Source: an uncultured Devosia sp.
GTDB taxonomy: Bacteria > Pseudomonadota > Alphaproteobacteria > Rhizobiales > Devosiaceae
NCBI GenBank assembly: GCA_934553185.1
Contig: CAKTFF010000131.1
Location: 1 to 6,390, forward strand
DNA length: 6,390 nucleotides
Direction of reading: 5' to 3'
Part shown: positions 1 to 5,796 of the stretch, piece after piece
Layout of the letters: every line of letters begins with the position of its first letter
How positions within the stretch are numbered: position 1 is the stretch's first letter
Made by a program: the position numbers and the translations under genes
The notes under the pieces: generated by a model
Databases searched by the model: none
The model's input: only the letters and a program-made list of their open reading frames with translations
What the model was told of the DNA's origin: nothing

Positions 1-29
1 TTGCGGATTTCGAGGATCGGGGTGGTCAT
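1..29 (-). CDS. sufC: SufC, Fe-S assembly ATPase, N-terminal 9 codons only (partial)
   Basis: Only the start of the gene is inside the window. On the minus strand an ATG at 29-27 opens MTTPILEIR and runs off the left edge. This is the way SufC ABC-type ATPases usually begin: a short leader, then the first beta-strand 'ILEI(R/K)' before the Walker A region. A good ribosome binding site, GGAG (37-40 on the plus-strand coordinates), lies 7 nt upstream of the ATG, which supports the start. It follows the cupin gene by 64 bp in the same direction and completes the expected sufB-then-sufC order. SufC is the ATPase of the SufBC2D scaffold in the cytosol. The call rests mostly on context, because no Walker or signature motif is visible in nine codons. 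Confidence 0.72.
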
Positions 30-93
30 TGATGGTCTCCGTGTCGGCGCCGGGCACCGGAATGGCTTGAAAGTCTGGGCGGCGGTCAGCGCA

Positions 94-603
94 TCACTTG
101 CGCTCGGTGACTTCGCCCTCGAAATCGTCTTGCTGGTCGGCCTCGCGGCCCTTGAAGAAAAACCGTTTTCGCGCGCTGCCTGGAACCGGCCGGCTGGTCA
201 CCAGAAACTTGCCGCTGTCGGGAAACTGTTGCACGTCGAGGTCTGCCAGCGAAGAGATCGCCAGGTAGCGCAGGGGCTCGCTGCCGGTGTTGAACAGCTG
301 GTGTGCATAGTCCACCCCGCCCAGCGGCGCGCCCAGGACATCGCCCGCTTGCACCCTGTAGCGCCGTTCGCCGAAGCGATACTCGCCTTCGCCCGCAAGA
401 ATGACGAACATCTCGTCCTCGGCATGGTGCACGTGAAAGGGGCACGCCGTTTCGCCGGGACTGACTTCGGTAAAGGCGCAGCCCAGCCGGGTCAGTTGCA
501 ACAATTTGCCCACGAGGGCATCCTTGGACCGGAAACCCGCCTCATCGCTCTGGACGAGTGACATGTCGGATAACCGGACCACAGGATTGTAGCTCTCGAC
601 CAT
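94..603 (-). CDS. Single-domain cupin protein embedded in the suf operon (COG3837-like)
   Basis: A 169-residue cytosolic protein with one cupin beta-barrel. Motif 1 is complete: G50-x6-H57-x-H59-x4-E64-x6-G71. Motif 2 is G87-x5-P93-x-G95-x5-H101-x3-N105, three residues longer than the canonical G-x5-P-x-G-x2-H-x3-N before the His. H57, H59, E64 and H101 are therefore the likely metal ligands. A PDSGK stretch at 128-132 after the barrel is reminiscent of the COG3837 cupins, whose substrates are not generally known. The C-terminus is charged (KGREADQQDDFEGE), with no signal peptide or membrane segment. Its ATG overlaps the sufB stop codon (TGATG, shared base 603), so translation is probably coupled to sufB; sufC follows 64 bp downstream. 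Co-expression with Fe-S assembly genes is visible; a role in metal or sulfur handling is inference only. The reaction or ligand is unknown. Confidence 0.88.
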   Translation of the reverse strand: MVESYNPVVRLSDMSLVQSDEAGFRSKDALVGKLLQLTRLGCAFTEVSPGETACPFHVHHAEDEMFVILAGEGEYRFGERRYRVQAGDVLGAPLGGVDYAHQLFNTGSEPLRYLAISSLADLDVQQFPDSGKFLVTSRPVPGSARKRFFFKGREADQQDDFEGEVTERK

Positions 604-2105
604 CAGCCCACGCTGCCTTCGAGGCTGATGGCGATCAGTTTCTGCGTTTCGACCATGAATTCCATGGGCAAATGCTGCAGCACGTCACGCACGAAGCCAT
701 TGACGATCAGCGCCACGGCTTCCTCTTCGGAGAGGCCGCGTTGCTGGCAATAGAACATCTGGTCGTCGGAGATCTTGGACGTGGTCGCTTCGTGCTCGAA
801 CACCGCCGAGCCGTTGCGCGACTCGATATAGGGTACGGTGTGGGCGCCGCACTTGTCGCCGATCAGCAGCGAATCGCACTGGGTGAAGTTGCGGGCGTTC
901 TTGGCCTTAGCGTGCGCCGAAACCTGGCCGCGATAGGTGTTGTCCGAGAAGCCCGCAGCAATGCCCTTAGCAATGATGCGGCTGGACGTGTTCTTGCCCA
1001 GGTGGATCATCTTGGTGCCCGAATCCACCTGCTGGTAGCCGTTGGAAATGGCGATGGAATAGAACTCGCCGCGCGAACCGTCGCCGCGCAGAATGCAGCT
1101 TGGATATTTCCAGGTGATGGCCGAGCCGGTTTCAACCTGCGTCCAGGAGATCTTGCTGTTGGCGCCGCGGCAATCGCCGCGCTTGGTGACGAAGTTGTAG
1201 ATGCCGCCCTTGCCGTCCTTGTCGCCGGGATACCAGTTCTGGACGGTGGAATACTTGATCTCGGCATTGTCGAGCGCCACCAGTTCCACAACGGCGGCAT
1301 GGAGCTGGGACTCGTCGCGCATGGGCGCGGTGCAGCCTTCGAGATAGCTGACATAGGAGTCAGCCTCGGCAATGATCAGCGTCCGCTCGAACTGGCCGGT
1401 CTTCTTTTCGTTGATGCGGAAATAGGTGGAGAGCTCCATCGGGCAGCGCACGCCCTTGGGGATGTAAACGAAGGACCCGTCGGTGAAGACCGCCGAGTTC
1501 AGCGTCGCATAGTAGTTGTCGGTCACCGGCACCACGGACGCCAGGTACTTCTGCACCAGCTCGGGATGTTCGCGGATGGCTTCCGAGATCGAGCAGAAGA
1601 TGATGCCGACCTTGCTCAGTTCCTCGCGAAACGTGGTCACGACCGAAACCGAGTCCATCACTGCATCGACAGCGACTTTGGGCCGCTCGACGCCAGCGAG
1701 GATTTCGCGCTCGCGCAGCGGCACGCCAAGCTTGTCGTACATCGCGATCAAGGCCGGATCGACCTCGTCGAGGCTCTTGGGCGCCGGCGTCGATTTAGGC
1801 GCGGCGTAATAATACATGTCCTGGAGGTCGATGGCCGGATAATGCACCTTGGCCCAGGTCGGCTCGGTCATGGTGAGGAAGCGCTGATAGGCTTCAAGGC
1901 GCCAGTCCAGCATCCACTGCGGCTCGTTCTTCTTGGCTGAGATAAAGCGGACCGTGTCTTCGCTCAGGCCCTTTGGGGCCAGGTCGGACTCGATCTCCGT
2001 CTCGAAGCCGTATTTGTACTTATCCACGTCCAGCGAGCGAACCGAGTCGACCGTGGCGCGGTCGATGTTTTCCTTGAGCGTTGGAATATCAGCGTAGTCG
2101 TCCAT
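603..2105 (-). CDS. sufB: SufB, Fe-S cluster scaffold subunit of the SufBCD complex
   Basis: A 500-residue protein, close to the family length (E. coli SufB is 495). The N-terminal helical part (about 1-100) includes [11 protein letters not shown] and [12 protein letters not shown], typical of SufB. The beta-helix core carries YLEGCTAP (C258). The C-terminal region has [20 protein letters not shown] around C410 and EHEATTSKI with H438/E439. By alignment from memory these correspond to E. coli SufB C405, H433 and E434, used in sulfur transfer and cluster assembly. The tail [16 protein letters not shown] (448-463) is the SufB signature that helps separate it from SufD. The start is set by AGGAG (2113-2117) 7 nt before the ATG. 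It lies 54 bp after the cysteine desulfurase gene and overlaps the downstream cupin by one base. SufB acts in the cytosol with SufC and SufD. No truncation or missing key residue is seen. Confidence 0.97.
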   Translation of the reverse strand: MDDYADIPTLKENIDRATVDSVRSLDVDKYKYGFETEIESDLAPKGLSEDTVRFISAKKNEPQWMLDWRLEAYQRFLTMTEPTWAKVHYPAIDLQDMYYYAAPKSTPAPKSLDEVDPALIAMYDKLGVPLREREILAGVERPKVAVDAVMDSVSVVTTFREELSKVGIIFCSISEAIREHPELVQKYLASVVPVTDNYYATLNSAVFTDGSFVYIPKGVRCPMELSTYFRINEKKTGQFERTLIIAEADSYVSYLEGCTAPMRDESQLHAAVVELVALDNAEIKYSTVQNWYPGDKDGKGGIYNFVTKRGDCRGANSKISWTQVETGSAITWKYPSCILRGDGSRGEFYSIAISNGYQQVDSGTKMIHLGKNTSSRIIAKGIAAGFSDNTYRGQVSAHAKAKNARNFTQCDSLLIGDKCGAHTVPYIESRNGSAVFEHEATTSKISDDQMFYCQQRGLSEEEAVALIVNGFVRDVLQHLPMEFMVETQKLIAISLEGSVG

Positions 2106-2159
2106 CGCGCTTCTCCTATCTGACCATCAGCGATTCAAGGTCGCCGCGAGCCGTCTTGA

Positions 2160-3308
2160 TCATGCAGCCGAGGCTGCGTTGCCCTGGCGCGTCCGCTGGC
2201 GCTCCACGACGGATTGGTATCCAACAACAAACGCGTCCACGTCATTGGCGGTGGACGTCCAACCAAGGCTTACGCGCAATGCGCATTCAGCCAGTTCAGG
2301 CGAAACGCCCATCGCCGCCAGCACATGGCTGGGGCCGACCTTGCCCGACGAGCAGGCCGAGCCGGAGGAAACCGACAAACCTTGCAGGTCCAAAACCATC
2401 ATGGCCGTGGCGCTTTTGACGCCCGGCACCGCAAAGTTCGTCACGTTACCAACCCGGTTGGTACCAAAGACCACAAGGTCGGGAATGGCTGACCGGAGGC
2501 TGGCTTCAAGCCGTTCGTTCAAAGAGACCGGATCAGCCGCCCTGTAGCGATCAGGAAACGCTTGTGCGGCTGCACCGAAGGCGGCCATCAAAGCCGCAGC
2601 TTCCGTTCCGCCGCGCCGTCCACTTTCCTGGCCACCCCCGGGTATCAGCCGCACGGTGTCAGCATGAGACTTCACCAAAAGCGCACCTATTCCAGCAGGC
2701 GCACCGATCTTATGCCCGCTCACAGCCATCATATCGGGAGCCGAGGCAGCGAAATCGAGGGGCAGCTTGCCAAAGGCCTGGACTGCATCGATGAACAGTG
2801 TGTGAGGGGTGGGACCGACCAGAGCGTTGATGCGCCCGATGTCCTGCACGACCCCGGTTTCATTGTTGATCCAGTGCAGGCAAACCAGCAGATTTCCTCC
2901 GGCATGCCGCATGATTTCTGCAAGTTGCTGCAGGTCGATCTGACCATCGGGACGCAGCCTAACGGTGATTACCGGTAGGCCGGTTGCCAGAGCGGCTTTG
3001 GTGACCGCGGCGTGTTCGCCGACGCTGCAGACGATCGCTTCGACGCCGAACGTCTGCGCACCACCAACGATGGCCTGGGTGATGGCTTCGGTTGCCGATC
3101 CGGTGAAGACGACCTGATTGCGCTGGGCACCAGCAAGCGCGGCAACTTGACCTCGGGCGTGATCGACAAGGTTGCGGAGCGCACGGCCATGGCTGTGAAC
3201 CGAGGATGGATTGCCCACTAGATCGAGCGCGGCGATCAATGCCGCCCGCGCTTCAGGCAGAAGCGGGGACGCGGCATTATGATCGAGATAGATCGCCGGT
3301 CGGGTCAT
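2160..3308 (-). CDS. Cysteine desulfurase, NifS/IscS-type (class V aminotransferase fold)
   Basis: A 382-residue PLP enzyme that converts L-cysteine to alanine and transfers the sulfur as a persulfide for Fe-S assembly. Visible features: YLDHNAASP (7-15) at the N-terminus, GSATEA (70-74), the PLP-stacking His in EHAAV (H99), NNETG (148-152), the PLP-contacting D174 and Q177 in FIDAVQ, the Schiff-base lysine K200 in SGHK, GQESGRRGGTE (226-236), and the catalytic C319 in SSGSACSSG (314-322). The longer SSGSAC loop places it with group I (NifS/IscS) rather than group II SufS (RxGHHCA type). A separate SufS may therefore exist further down the operon, outside the window. The Shine-Dalgarno match is weak (GGAA at 3313-3316, 4 nt from ATG). 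The ATG overlaps the stop of a possible upstream small ORF (ATGA), so coupled translation is plausible. The stop is 54 bp before sufB. Many rhizobial suf operons begin with such a gene. Confidence 0.95.
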   Translation of the reverse strand: MTRPAIYLDHNAASPLLPEARAALIAALDLVGNPSSVHSHGRALRNLVDHARGQVAALAGAQRNQVVFTGSATEAITQAIVGGAQTFGVEAIVCSVGEHAAVTKAALATGLPVITVRLRPDGQIDLQQLAEIMRHAGGNLLVCLHWINNETGVVQDIGRINALVGPTPHTLFIDAVQAFGKLPLDFAASAPDMMAVSGHKIGAPAGIGALLVKSHADTVRLIPGGGQESGRRGGTEAAALMAAFGAAAQAFPDRYRAADPVSLNERLEASLRSAIPDLVVFGTNRVGNVTNFAVPGVKSATAMMVLDLQGLSVSSGSACSSGKVGPSHVLAAMGVSPELAECALRVSLGWTSTANDVDAFVVGYQSVVERQRTRQGNAASAA

Positions 3309-3415
3309 CGGTTTCCATGCGGCCCATGCATGCCGCTCATAGCTTTCATGCCAGGACCAGGATGCGCGCGTGCACCGAATCCAAACACTTCTTGAAATTT
3401 GGCACCCAACGTCAT
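3305..3415 (-). CDS. Possible small protein, 36 residues, Gly/Met/His-rich, overlapping the desulfurase start
   Basis: An open frame of 36 codons plus TGA on the minus strand (ATG at 3415-3413). The stop overlaps the desulfurase ATG as ATGA. An in-frame TAG lies eight codons upstream of the ATG, so it cannot be much longer. The first half has F7, F11, F13 and charged residues; the second half is HPGPGMKAMSGMHGPHGNR, with M23, M26, M29, H18, H30, H33 and eight Gly in the whole protein, and no Cys. It starts 43 nt downstream of the Irr-box candidate, so it would be the first ORF on the suf transcript. Against it: no convincing Shine-Dalgarno (only GAAG about 12 nt upstream), only about 47% G or C at third codon positions, and its short length. 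It could be a leader peptide that couples to the desulfurase, a small Met/His metal-binding protein, or a chance frame. The function is unknown. Confidence 0.4.
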   Translation of the reverse strand: MTLGAKFQEVFGFGARAHPGPGMKAMSGMHGPHGNR

Positions 3416-3433
3416 TACAAGGGCGCTTCTGCA

Positions 3434-3447
3434 GGCCGTCTACGGCC
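3434..3447. repeat. Short inverted repeat in the suf leader (GGCCGT-CT-ACGGCC)
   Basis: Perfect 6-bp arms separated by 2 nt, GGCCGT/ACGGCC. It sits between the Irr-box candidate (3459-3475) and the start of the small ORF (3415), so it would fall in the 5' untranslated leader of the suf transcript. It has no T-run after it on either strand, so it does not look like a terminator. It could be a protein-binding dyad or a small hairpin; a GC-rich chance palindrome is also possible. Confidence 0.35.
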
Positions 3448-3458
3448 CTGAACCTGAG

Positions 3459-3475
3459 TTTCGAATAATTCTAAA
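3459..3475. promoter_or_regulatory. Irr-box (iron control element, ICE) candidate in the suf / hydrolase divergent region
   Basis: TTTCGAA-TAA-TTCTAAA: two 7-nt arms with one mismatched pair around a 3-nt spacer. This fits the TTTAGAA-N3-TTCTAAA pattern known for Irr boxes (ICE motifs) of Rhizobiales and relatives, where Irr, a Fur-family haem-responsive regulator, controls iron-related genes including suf operons. It lies 43 nt before the small ORF and about 150 nt before the desulfurase on the minus strand, and 117 nt before the hydrolase on the plus strand. On the minus strand, TAGAAT (complement of 3468-3473) is a 5-of-6 match to a -10 hexamer lying inside the palindrome, but no good -35 is visible 16-18 bp upstream of it. 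If that -10 is used, binding would block the suf promoter. Regulator identity is inferred; irr itself is not in the window. Confidence 0.7.
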
Positions 3476-3509
3476 CTAGATTTTGCGAGCCATGTTTTAG
3501 GAGCACGGA

Positions 3510-3527
3510 CCAGCTTAGTCAAGCTGG
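3510..3527. repeat. Perfect 7-bp inverted repeat, CCAGCTT-AGTC-AAGCTGG
   Basis: Arms CCAGCTT and AAGCTGG match perfectly around a 4-nt loop. It lies in the divergent intergenic region, 35 bp from the Irr-box candidate and 65 bp before the hydrolase ATG. There is no T-tract on the plus side (CTGCCCCTC follows), so a rho-independent terminator is not indicated. It may be a hairpin in the hydrolase leader or an operator for an unidentified regulator. Apart from this, the Irr-box candidate, the short palindrome and the small ORF, I see nothing else in the 284-bp gap between the desulfurase and hydrolase genes. Confidence 0.45.
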
Positions 3528-3592
3528 CTGCCCCTCATGAACTCACTAGCAAAAGCGCACCAACAGAGCCGAACGGCCGGAAGAAAAGTGTC

Positions 3593-4255
3593 ATGCCAGA
3601 AGTGATCTTCAACGGCCCGGAGGGGCGCCTCGAGGGCCGTTACCAGCCCGGCAAGGAGCCCAATGCTCCCATTGCGATCGTGCTTCATCCTCATCCCCAG
3701 TTTGGCGGGACGATGAACAACCAGATCGTCTACAACCTCTTTTATATGTTCGCGCAGCGCGGCTTTGCCGTGTTGCGGTTCAACTCGCGCGGCGTAGGCC
3801 GGTCGCAGGGGTTGTTCGATCATGGGATTGGCGAGCTTTCGGATGCGGCGGCAGCGCTCGACTGGCTGCAGGTGATCAATCGCGAGTCCCGCGGCTGCTG
3901 GATCGCCGGCTTCTCCTTCGGTGCTTGGATCGGCATGCAGTTGCTGATGCGCCGGCCGGAAGTCGAGGGCTTTATTTCGGTGGCGCCGCCCGAGAACCTT
4001 TATGACTTCTCCTTCCTCGCGCCCTGCCCGTCTTCGGGCCTGATCATTCACGGGGACAAGGACCGTGTGGCGCCGCCGACTTCGGTGCAGAAGCTCGTCG
4101 ACAAGCTCAAGACGCAAAAGGGCATTGTTATCGAGCAGCAGATCGTTGAAGGTGCCAACCACTTTTTTGAGGGCAAGGTGGAAGAGCTTACCACGAGGTC
4201 AGCAGATTACCTCGACCGTCGCCGGCAGGAGATCGCCGCCGGCGGCGGGCGCTGA
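3593..4255 (+). CDS. Alpha/beta hydrolase (COG2945-like)
   Basis: A 220-residue single-domain alpha/beta hydrolase, probably cytosolic, without a signal peptide. LHPHPQFGGTMNN (31-43) is the family hallmark in the oxyanion-hole region. NSRGVGRSQG (64-73) is the next conserved turn. The nucleophile elbow is GFSFGA with S108, the acid is D157 in HGDKDRVAPP, and the base is H190 in GANHFF. The full Ser-Asp-His triad is therefore present and the enzyme should be active; the substrate is unknown (members are loosely called dienelactone-hydrolase or esterase-like). The start is supported by GGAAG (3579-3583) 9 nt before the ATG. It is divergent from the suf operon across a 284-bp control region; the same neighbourhood is, to my recollection, common in rhizobial genomes. 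The C-terminus ends in a Gly-rich AAGGGR tail. The following repeat pair separates it from tyrS. Confidence 0.92.
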   Translation: MPEVIFNGPEGRLEGRYQPGKEPNAPIAIVLHPHPQFGGTMNNQIVYNLFYMFAQRGFAVLRFNSRGVGRSQGLFDHGIGELSDAAAALDWLQVINRESRGCWIAGFSFGAWIGMQLLMRRPEVEGFISVAPPENLYDFSFLAPCPSSGLIIHGDKDRVAPPTSVQKLVDKLKTQKGIVIEQQIVEGANHFFEGKVEELTTRSADYLDRRRQEIAAGGGR

Positions 4256-4284
4256 TTTCAGGCGCAGAGCTGCGATCTGTGGAA

Positions 4285-4321
4285 GGAACCTCATCCTGAG
4301 CCTGCCGAAGGGCGAGGTTCC
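4285..4321 (+). repeat. Dispersed structured repeat, unit A (hairpin)
   Basis: GGAACCTC (4285-4292) and GAGGTTCC (4314-4321) form perfect 8-bp arms. The core CCTCATCCTGAG...GAAGGGCGAGG (4289-4317) extends the stem to nine positions of CCTCATCCT against AGGGCGAGG, with one A-C mismatch and one T-G wobble. The core resembles a palindromic repeat (cctcat..tgagcct.tcgaa..cgagg) that I recall as widespread between genes in many alphaproteobacteria. It lies 29 bp after the hydrolase stop. It has no following T-run, so a stand-alone intrinsic terminator role is uncertain, although an mRNA 3'-end stabilising hairpin would fit. Confidence 0.75.
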
Positions 4322-4330
4322 ACGTGCACC

Positions 4331-4364
4331 GACCTCGTGGTTCGTTTAGGCTCACCATGAGGTC
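4331..4364 (-). repeat. Dispersed structured repeat, unit B (inverted copy of unit A)
   Basis: GACCTCGTGG (4331-4340) pairs with CCATGAGGTC (4355-4364), 9 of 10 positions. Read on the minus strand, the core (4333-4362) is CCTCATGGTGAGCCT followed by AAACGAACCACGAGG. It aligns with unit A over its whole length but in the opposite orientation, 9 bp away. The stem keeps the same A-C mismatch position but exchanges the inner pairs (CC/GG in unit A, GG/CC here), so pairing is kept while sequence changes. The pair forms a head-to-head, BIME-like arrangement in the hydrolase-tyrS gap and ends 21 bp before the tyrS ATG. Confidence 0.75.
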
Positions 4365-4385
4365 TCACCAAGCCCGGTGACTTAT

Positions 4386-5636
4386 ATGACCAAGTTCAAG
4401 TCCGACTTTCTCCGCGTCCTCGACGAGCGCGGCTTCATTCATCAGATCTCCGATCCGGAGGGTCTTGACGCCCTCGCCCTCAAGGGGCCGATCACCGGAT
4501 ATGTGGGGTATGACGCAACGGCTACGTCGATCCATATCGGCAATCTGATCACCGTCACCATGCTCTACTGGCTGCAGGAGACCGGACACAAGGCCATCAG
4601 CCTTATGGGTGGCGGAACGTCCATGGTAGGCGACCCATCGTTCCGGGACGACCAGCGTAAGCTGCTGACCGTCGAGCAGATCGAAACCAATATCGAGAGC
4701 ATCAAGCGGGTCTACGGCAACATCCTCAACTATGGCGGGTCAAATCCGGCCCTCATGGTCAACAATGCCGATTGGCTGCTCAAACTGAACTATGTCGAGT
4801 TCCTGCGCGATGTGGGCCGGCATTTTTCGGTGAACCGCATGTTGAGCTTTGATTCGGTGAAACTGCGGCTCGATCGCGAGCAGTCGCTGAGCTTTCTCGA
4901 ATTCAACTACATGATCATGCAGGGCTATGACTTCACCGAACTCAACCGGCGCTATGGCACCGTGCTGCAGATGGGCGGGTCGGACCAGTGGGGCAACATC
5001 ATCAATGGTGTGGACCTTAATCACCGCATGGGCGGCGAACAGCTCTATGCGCTGACCACGCCGCTGCTGACCAAATCTAGCGGCGAAAAGATGGGCAAGT
5101 CGGCGTCTGGTGCCGTCTGGCTCAATGGCGATCTCTTCAGCCCCTATGATTTCTGGCAGTACTTCCGCAACACCGAAGACGCGGATGTGGTGAAGTTCCT
5201 CAAGATCTTTACCCGCCTGCCGATCAGCGAGATCGAGCGGCTTGGTGCCTTGGGCGGCACCGAGATCAACGAAGCCAAAAAGGTGCTGGCGACCGAAGTG
5301 ACGGCGATCGTCCATGGGCGCGACGCGGCGGTTCAAGCAGCAGCGACAGCTGCGGCGACCTTTGAGGCAGGTGGGATCGATCTGTCGCTGCCCACCGCAA
5401 CGGTCACGCATGCCGAACTCAATACGGGCTTGGGCATTCTTGCTGCCTTGGTGACAGCCGGACTTGCAGCATCAAACGGCGAAGCGCGCCGTCACGTTCA
5501 GTCCGGCGCCGTGCGAGTCAACGACGCGGTGATCGAAGACGACAAGCTCAGCATAGGCGACAATGCCTTGCTGGCTGAGGGCGTGATCAAGCTGTCGGTC
5601 GGCAAGAAGCGGCATGCGCTCATCAAGCCGGTCTGA
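4386..5636 (+). CDS. tyrS: Tyrosyl-tRNA synthetase (TyrRS), class I
   Basis: A cytosolic enzyme that charges tRNA-Tyr with tyrosine using ATP. From the chosen ATG (4386) it has 416 residues, the usual size for bacterial TyrS. It contains [13 protein letters not shown] with the HIGN form of the HIGH motif (about 50-53), [12 protein letters not shown] (74-85), [11 protein letters not shown] (173-183) of the tyrosine pocket, GSDQWGN (198-204), and KMGKS (235-239), a normal variant of KMSKS. An S4-like RNA-binding domain follows at about 346-407 ([20 protein letters not shown]). The start was moved from an in-frame GTG at 4377 because GGTGA (4376-4380) makes a Shine-Dalgarno 5 nt before ATG 4386, whereas the GTG has no good site of its own. 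The gene stands alone on the plus strand between the repeat pair and a convergent neighbour. No leader structure such as a T-box is evident. Confidence 0.97.
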   Translation: MTKFKSDFLRVLDERGFIHQISDPEGLDALALKGPITGYVGYDATATSIHIGNLITVTMLYWLQETGHKAISLMGGGTSMVGDPSFRDDQRKLLTVEQIETNIESIKRVYGNILNYGGSNPALMVNNADWLLKLNYVEFLRDVGRHFSVNRMLSFDSVKLRLDREQSLSFLEFNYMIMQGYDFTELNRRYGTVLQMGGSDQWGNIINGVDLNHRMGGEQLYALTTPLLTKSSGEKMGKSASGAVWLNGDLFSPYDFWQYFRNTEDADVVKFLKIFTRLPISEIERLGALGGTEINEAKKVLATEVTAIVHGRDAAVQAAATAAATFEAGGIDLSLPTATVTHAELNTGLGILAALVTAGLAASNGEARRHVQSGAVRVNDAVIEDDKLSIGDNALLAEGVIKLSVGKKRHALIKPV

Positions 5637-5674
5637 TCTCTGAGAGTAGCGACTACCTTCTATACACTGACGCT

Positions 5675-5696
5675 GCTCCCCTCATTTATCGGGGGC
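5675..5696. repeat. Hairpin after tyrS (GCTCCC / GGGGGC)
   Basis: GCTCCC (5675-5680) can pair with GGGGGC (5691-5696) through six positions including one T-G wobble, around a 10-nt AT-rich loop (CTCATTTATC). It begins 38 bp after the tyrS stop in the gap between convergent genes. There is no T-run on either side, so it is at best a weak terminator candidate for tyrS. Confidence 0.35.
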
Positions 5697-5707
5697 ACTC
5701 TCCACGC

Positions 5708-5740
5708 GGCGTGACCGGTGAGAGGCCTTCGGGTCACGCC
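5708..5740. terminator. 9-bp inverted repeat between convergent genes, possible bidirectional terminator
   Basis: GGCGTGACC (5708-5716) and GGTCACGCC (5732-5740) are perfect 9-bp arms with a 15-nt spacer. The position fits transcript ends for both tyrS (plus) and the AsmA-like gene (minus), 71 bp from the tyrS stop and 56 bp from the other stop. Neither side has a U-tract, so it is not a textbook intrinsic terminator; a 3'-end-protecting hairpin or rho-linked end is as likely. The rest of the 160-bp gap (5637-5796) holds a G-rich stretch around 5753-5780 and nothing else I can name. Confidence 0.4.
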
Positions 5741-5796
5741 CGAGGGCAGCGATGGTGGGTGGGTGAGATTGGTGGTCCTGGAAAAGTGCCGAAGAC

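Noticed and set aside
1..561. A plus-strand open frame of 186 codons opposite the cupin gene and the sufC start
   Set aside because: The minus strand carries a cupin with both motifs intact and overlapping sufB. The plus-strand frame shows no domain and is a shadow.
558..1940. A long plus-strand open frame (460 codons) opposite sufB
   Set aside because: It lies wholly antisense to the well-recognised sufB. Its product has no recognisable domain and looks like the reverse-frame translation of a high-G+C gene.
3309..3592. A RirA (TGA-N9-TCA type) or classical IscR site in the divergent region
   Set aside because: I scanned for these patterns by eye and found no acceptable match; only the Irr-type palindrome stood out.
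3537..3605. A 22-codon plus-strand ORF starting at ATG 3537 and overlapping the hydrolase start
   Set aside because: It has no Shine-Dalgarno, overlaps the hydrolase out of frame, and its composition is unremarkable. Weaker than the small ORF on the other strand.
3515..4162. A minus-strand open frame of 215 codons opposite the hydrolase
   Set aside because: Antisense shadow; the plus-strand gene has a complete catalytic triad and a ribosome site.
4256..4385. A T-box or other riboswitch in front of tyrS
   Set aside because: The space is filled by two repeat hairpins. No T-box sequence or specifier loop is visible, and T-boxes are not expected in alphaproteobacteria.
4740..5411. A minus-strand open frame of 223 codons inside tyrS
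   Set aside because: Antisense shadow of a gene with HIGN, GSDQWGN and KMGKS motifs; no ribosome site or recognisable product.
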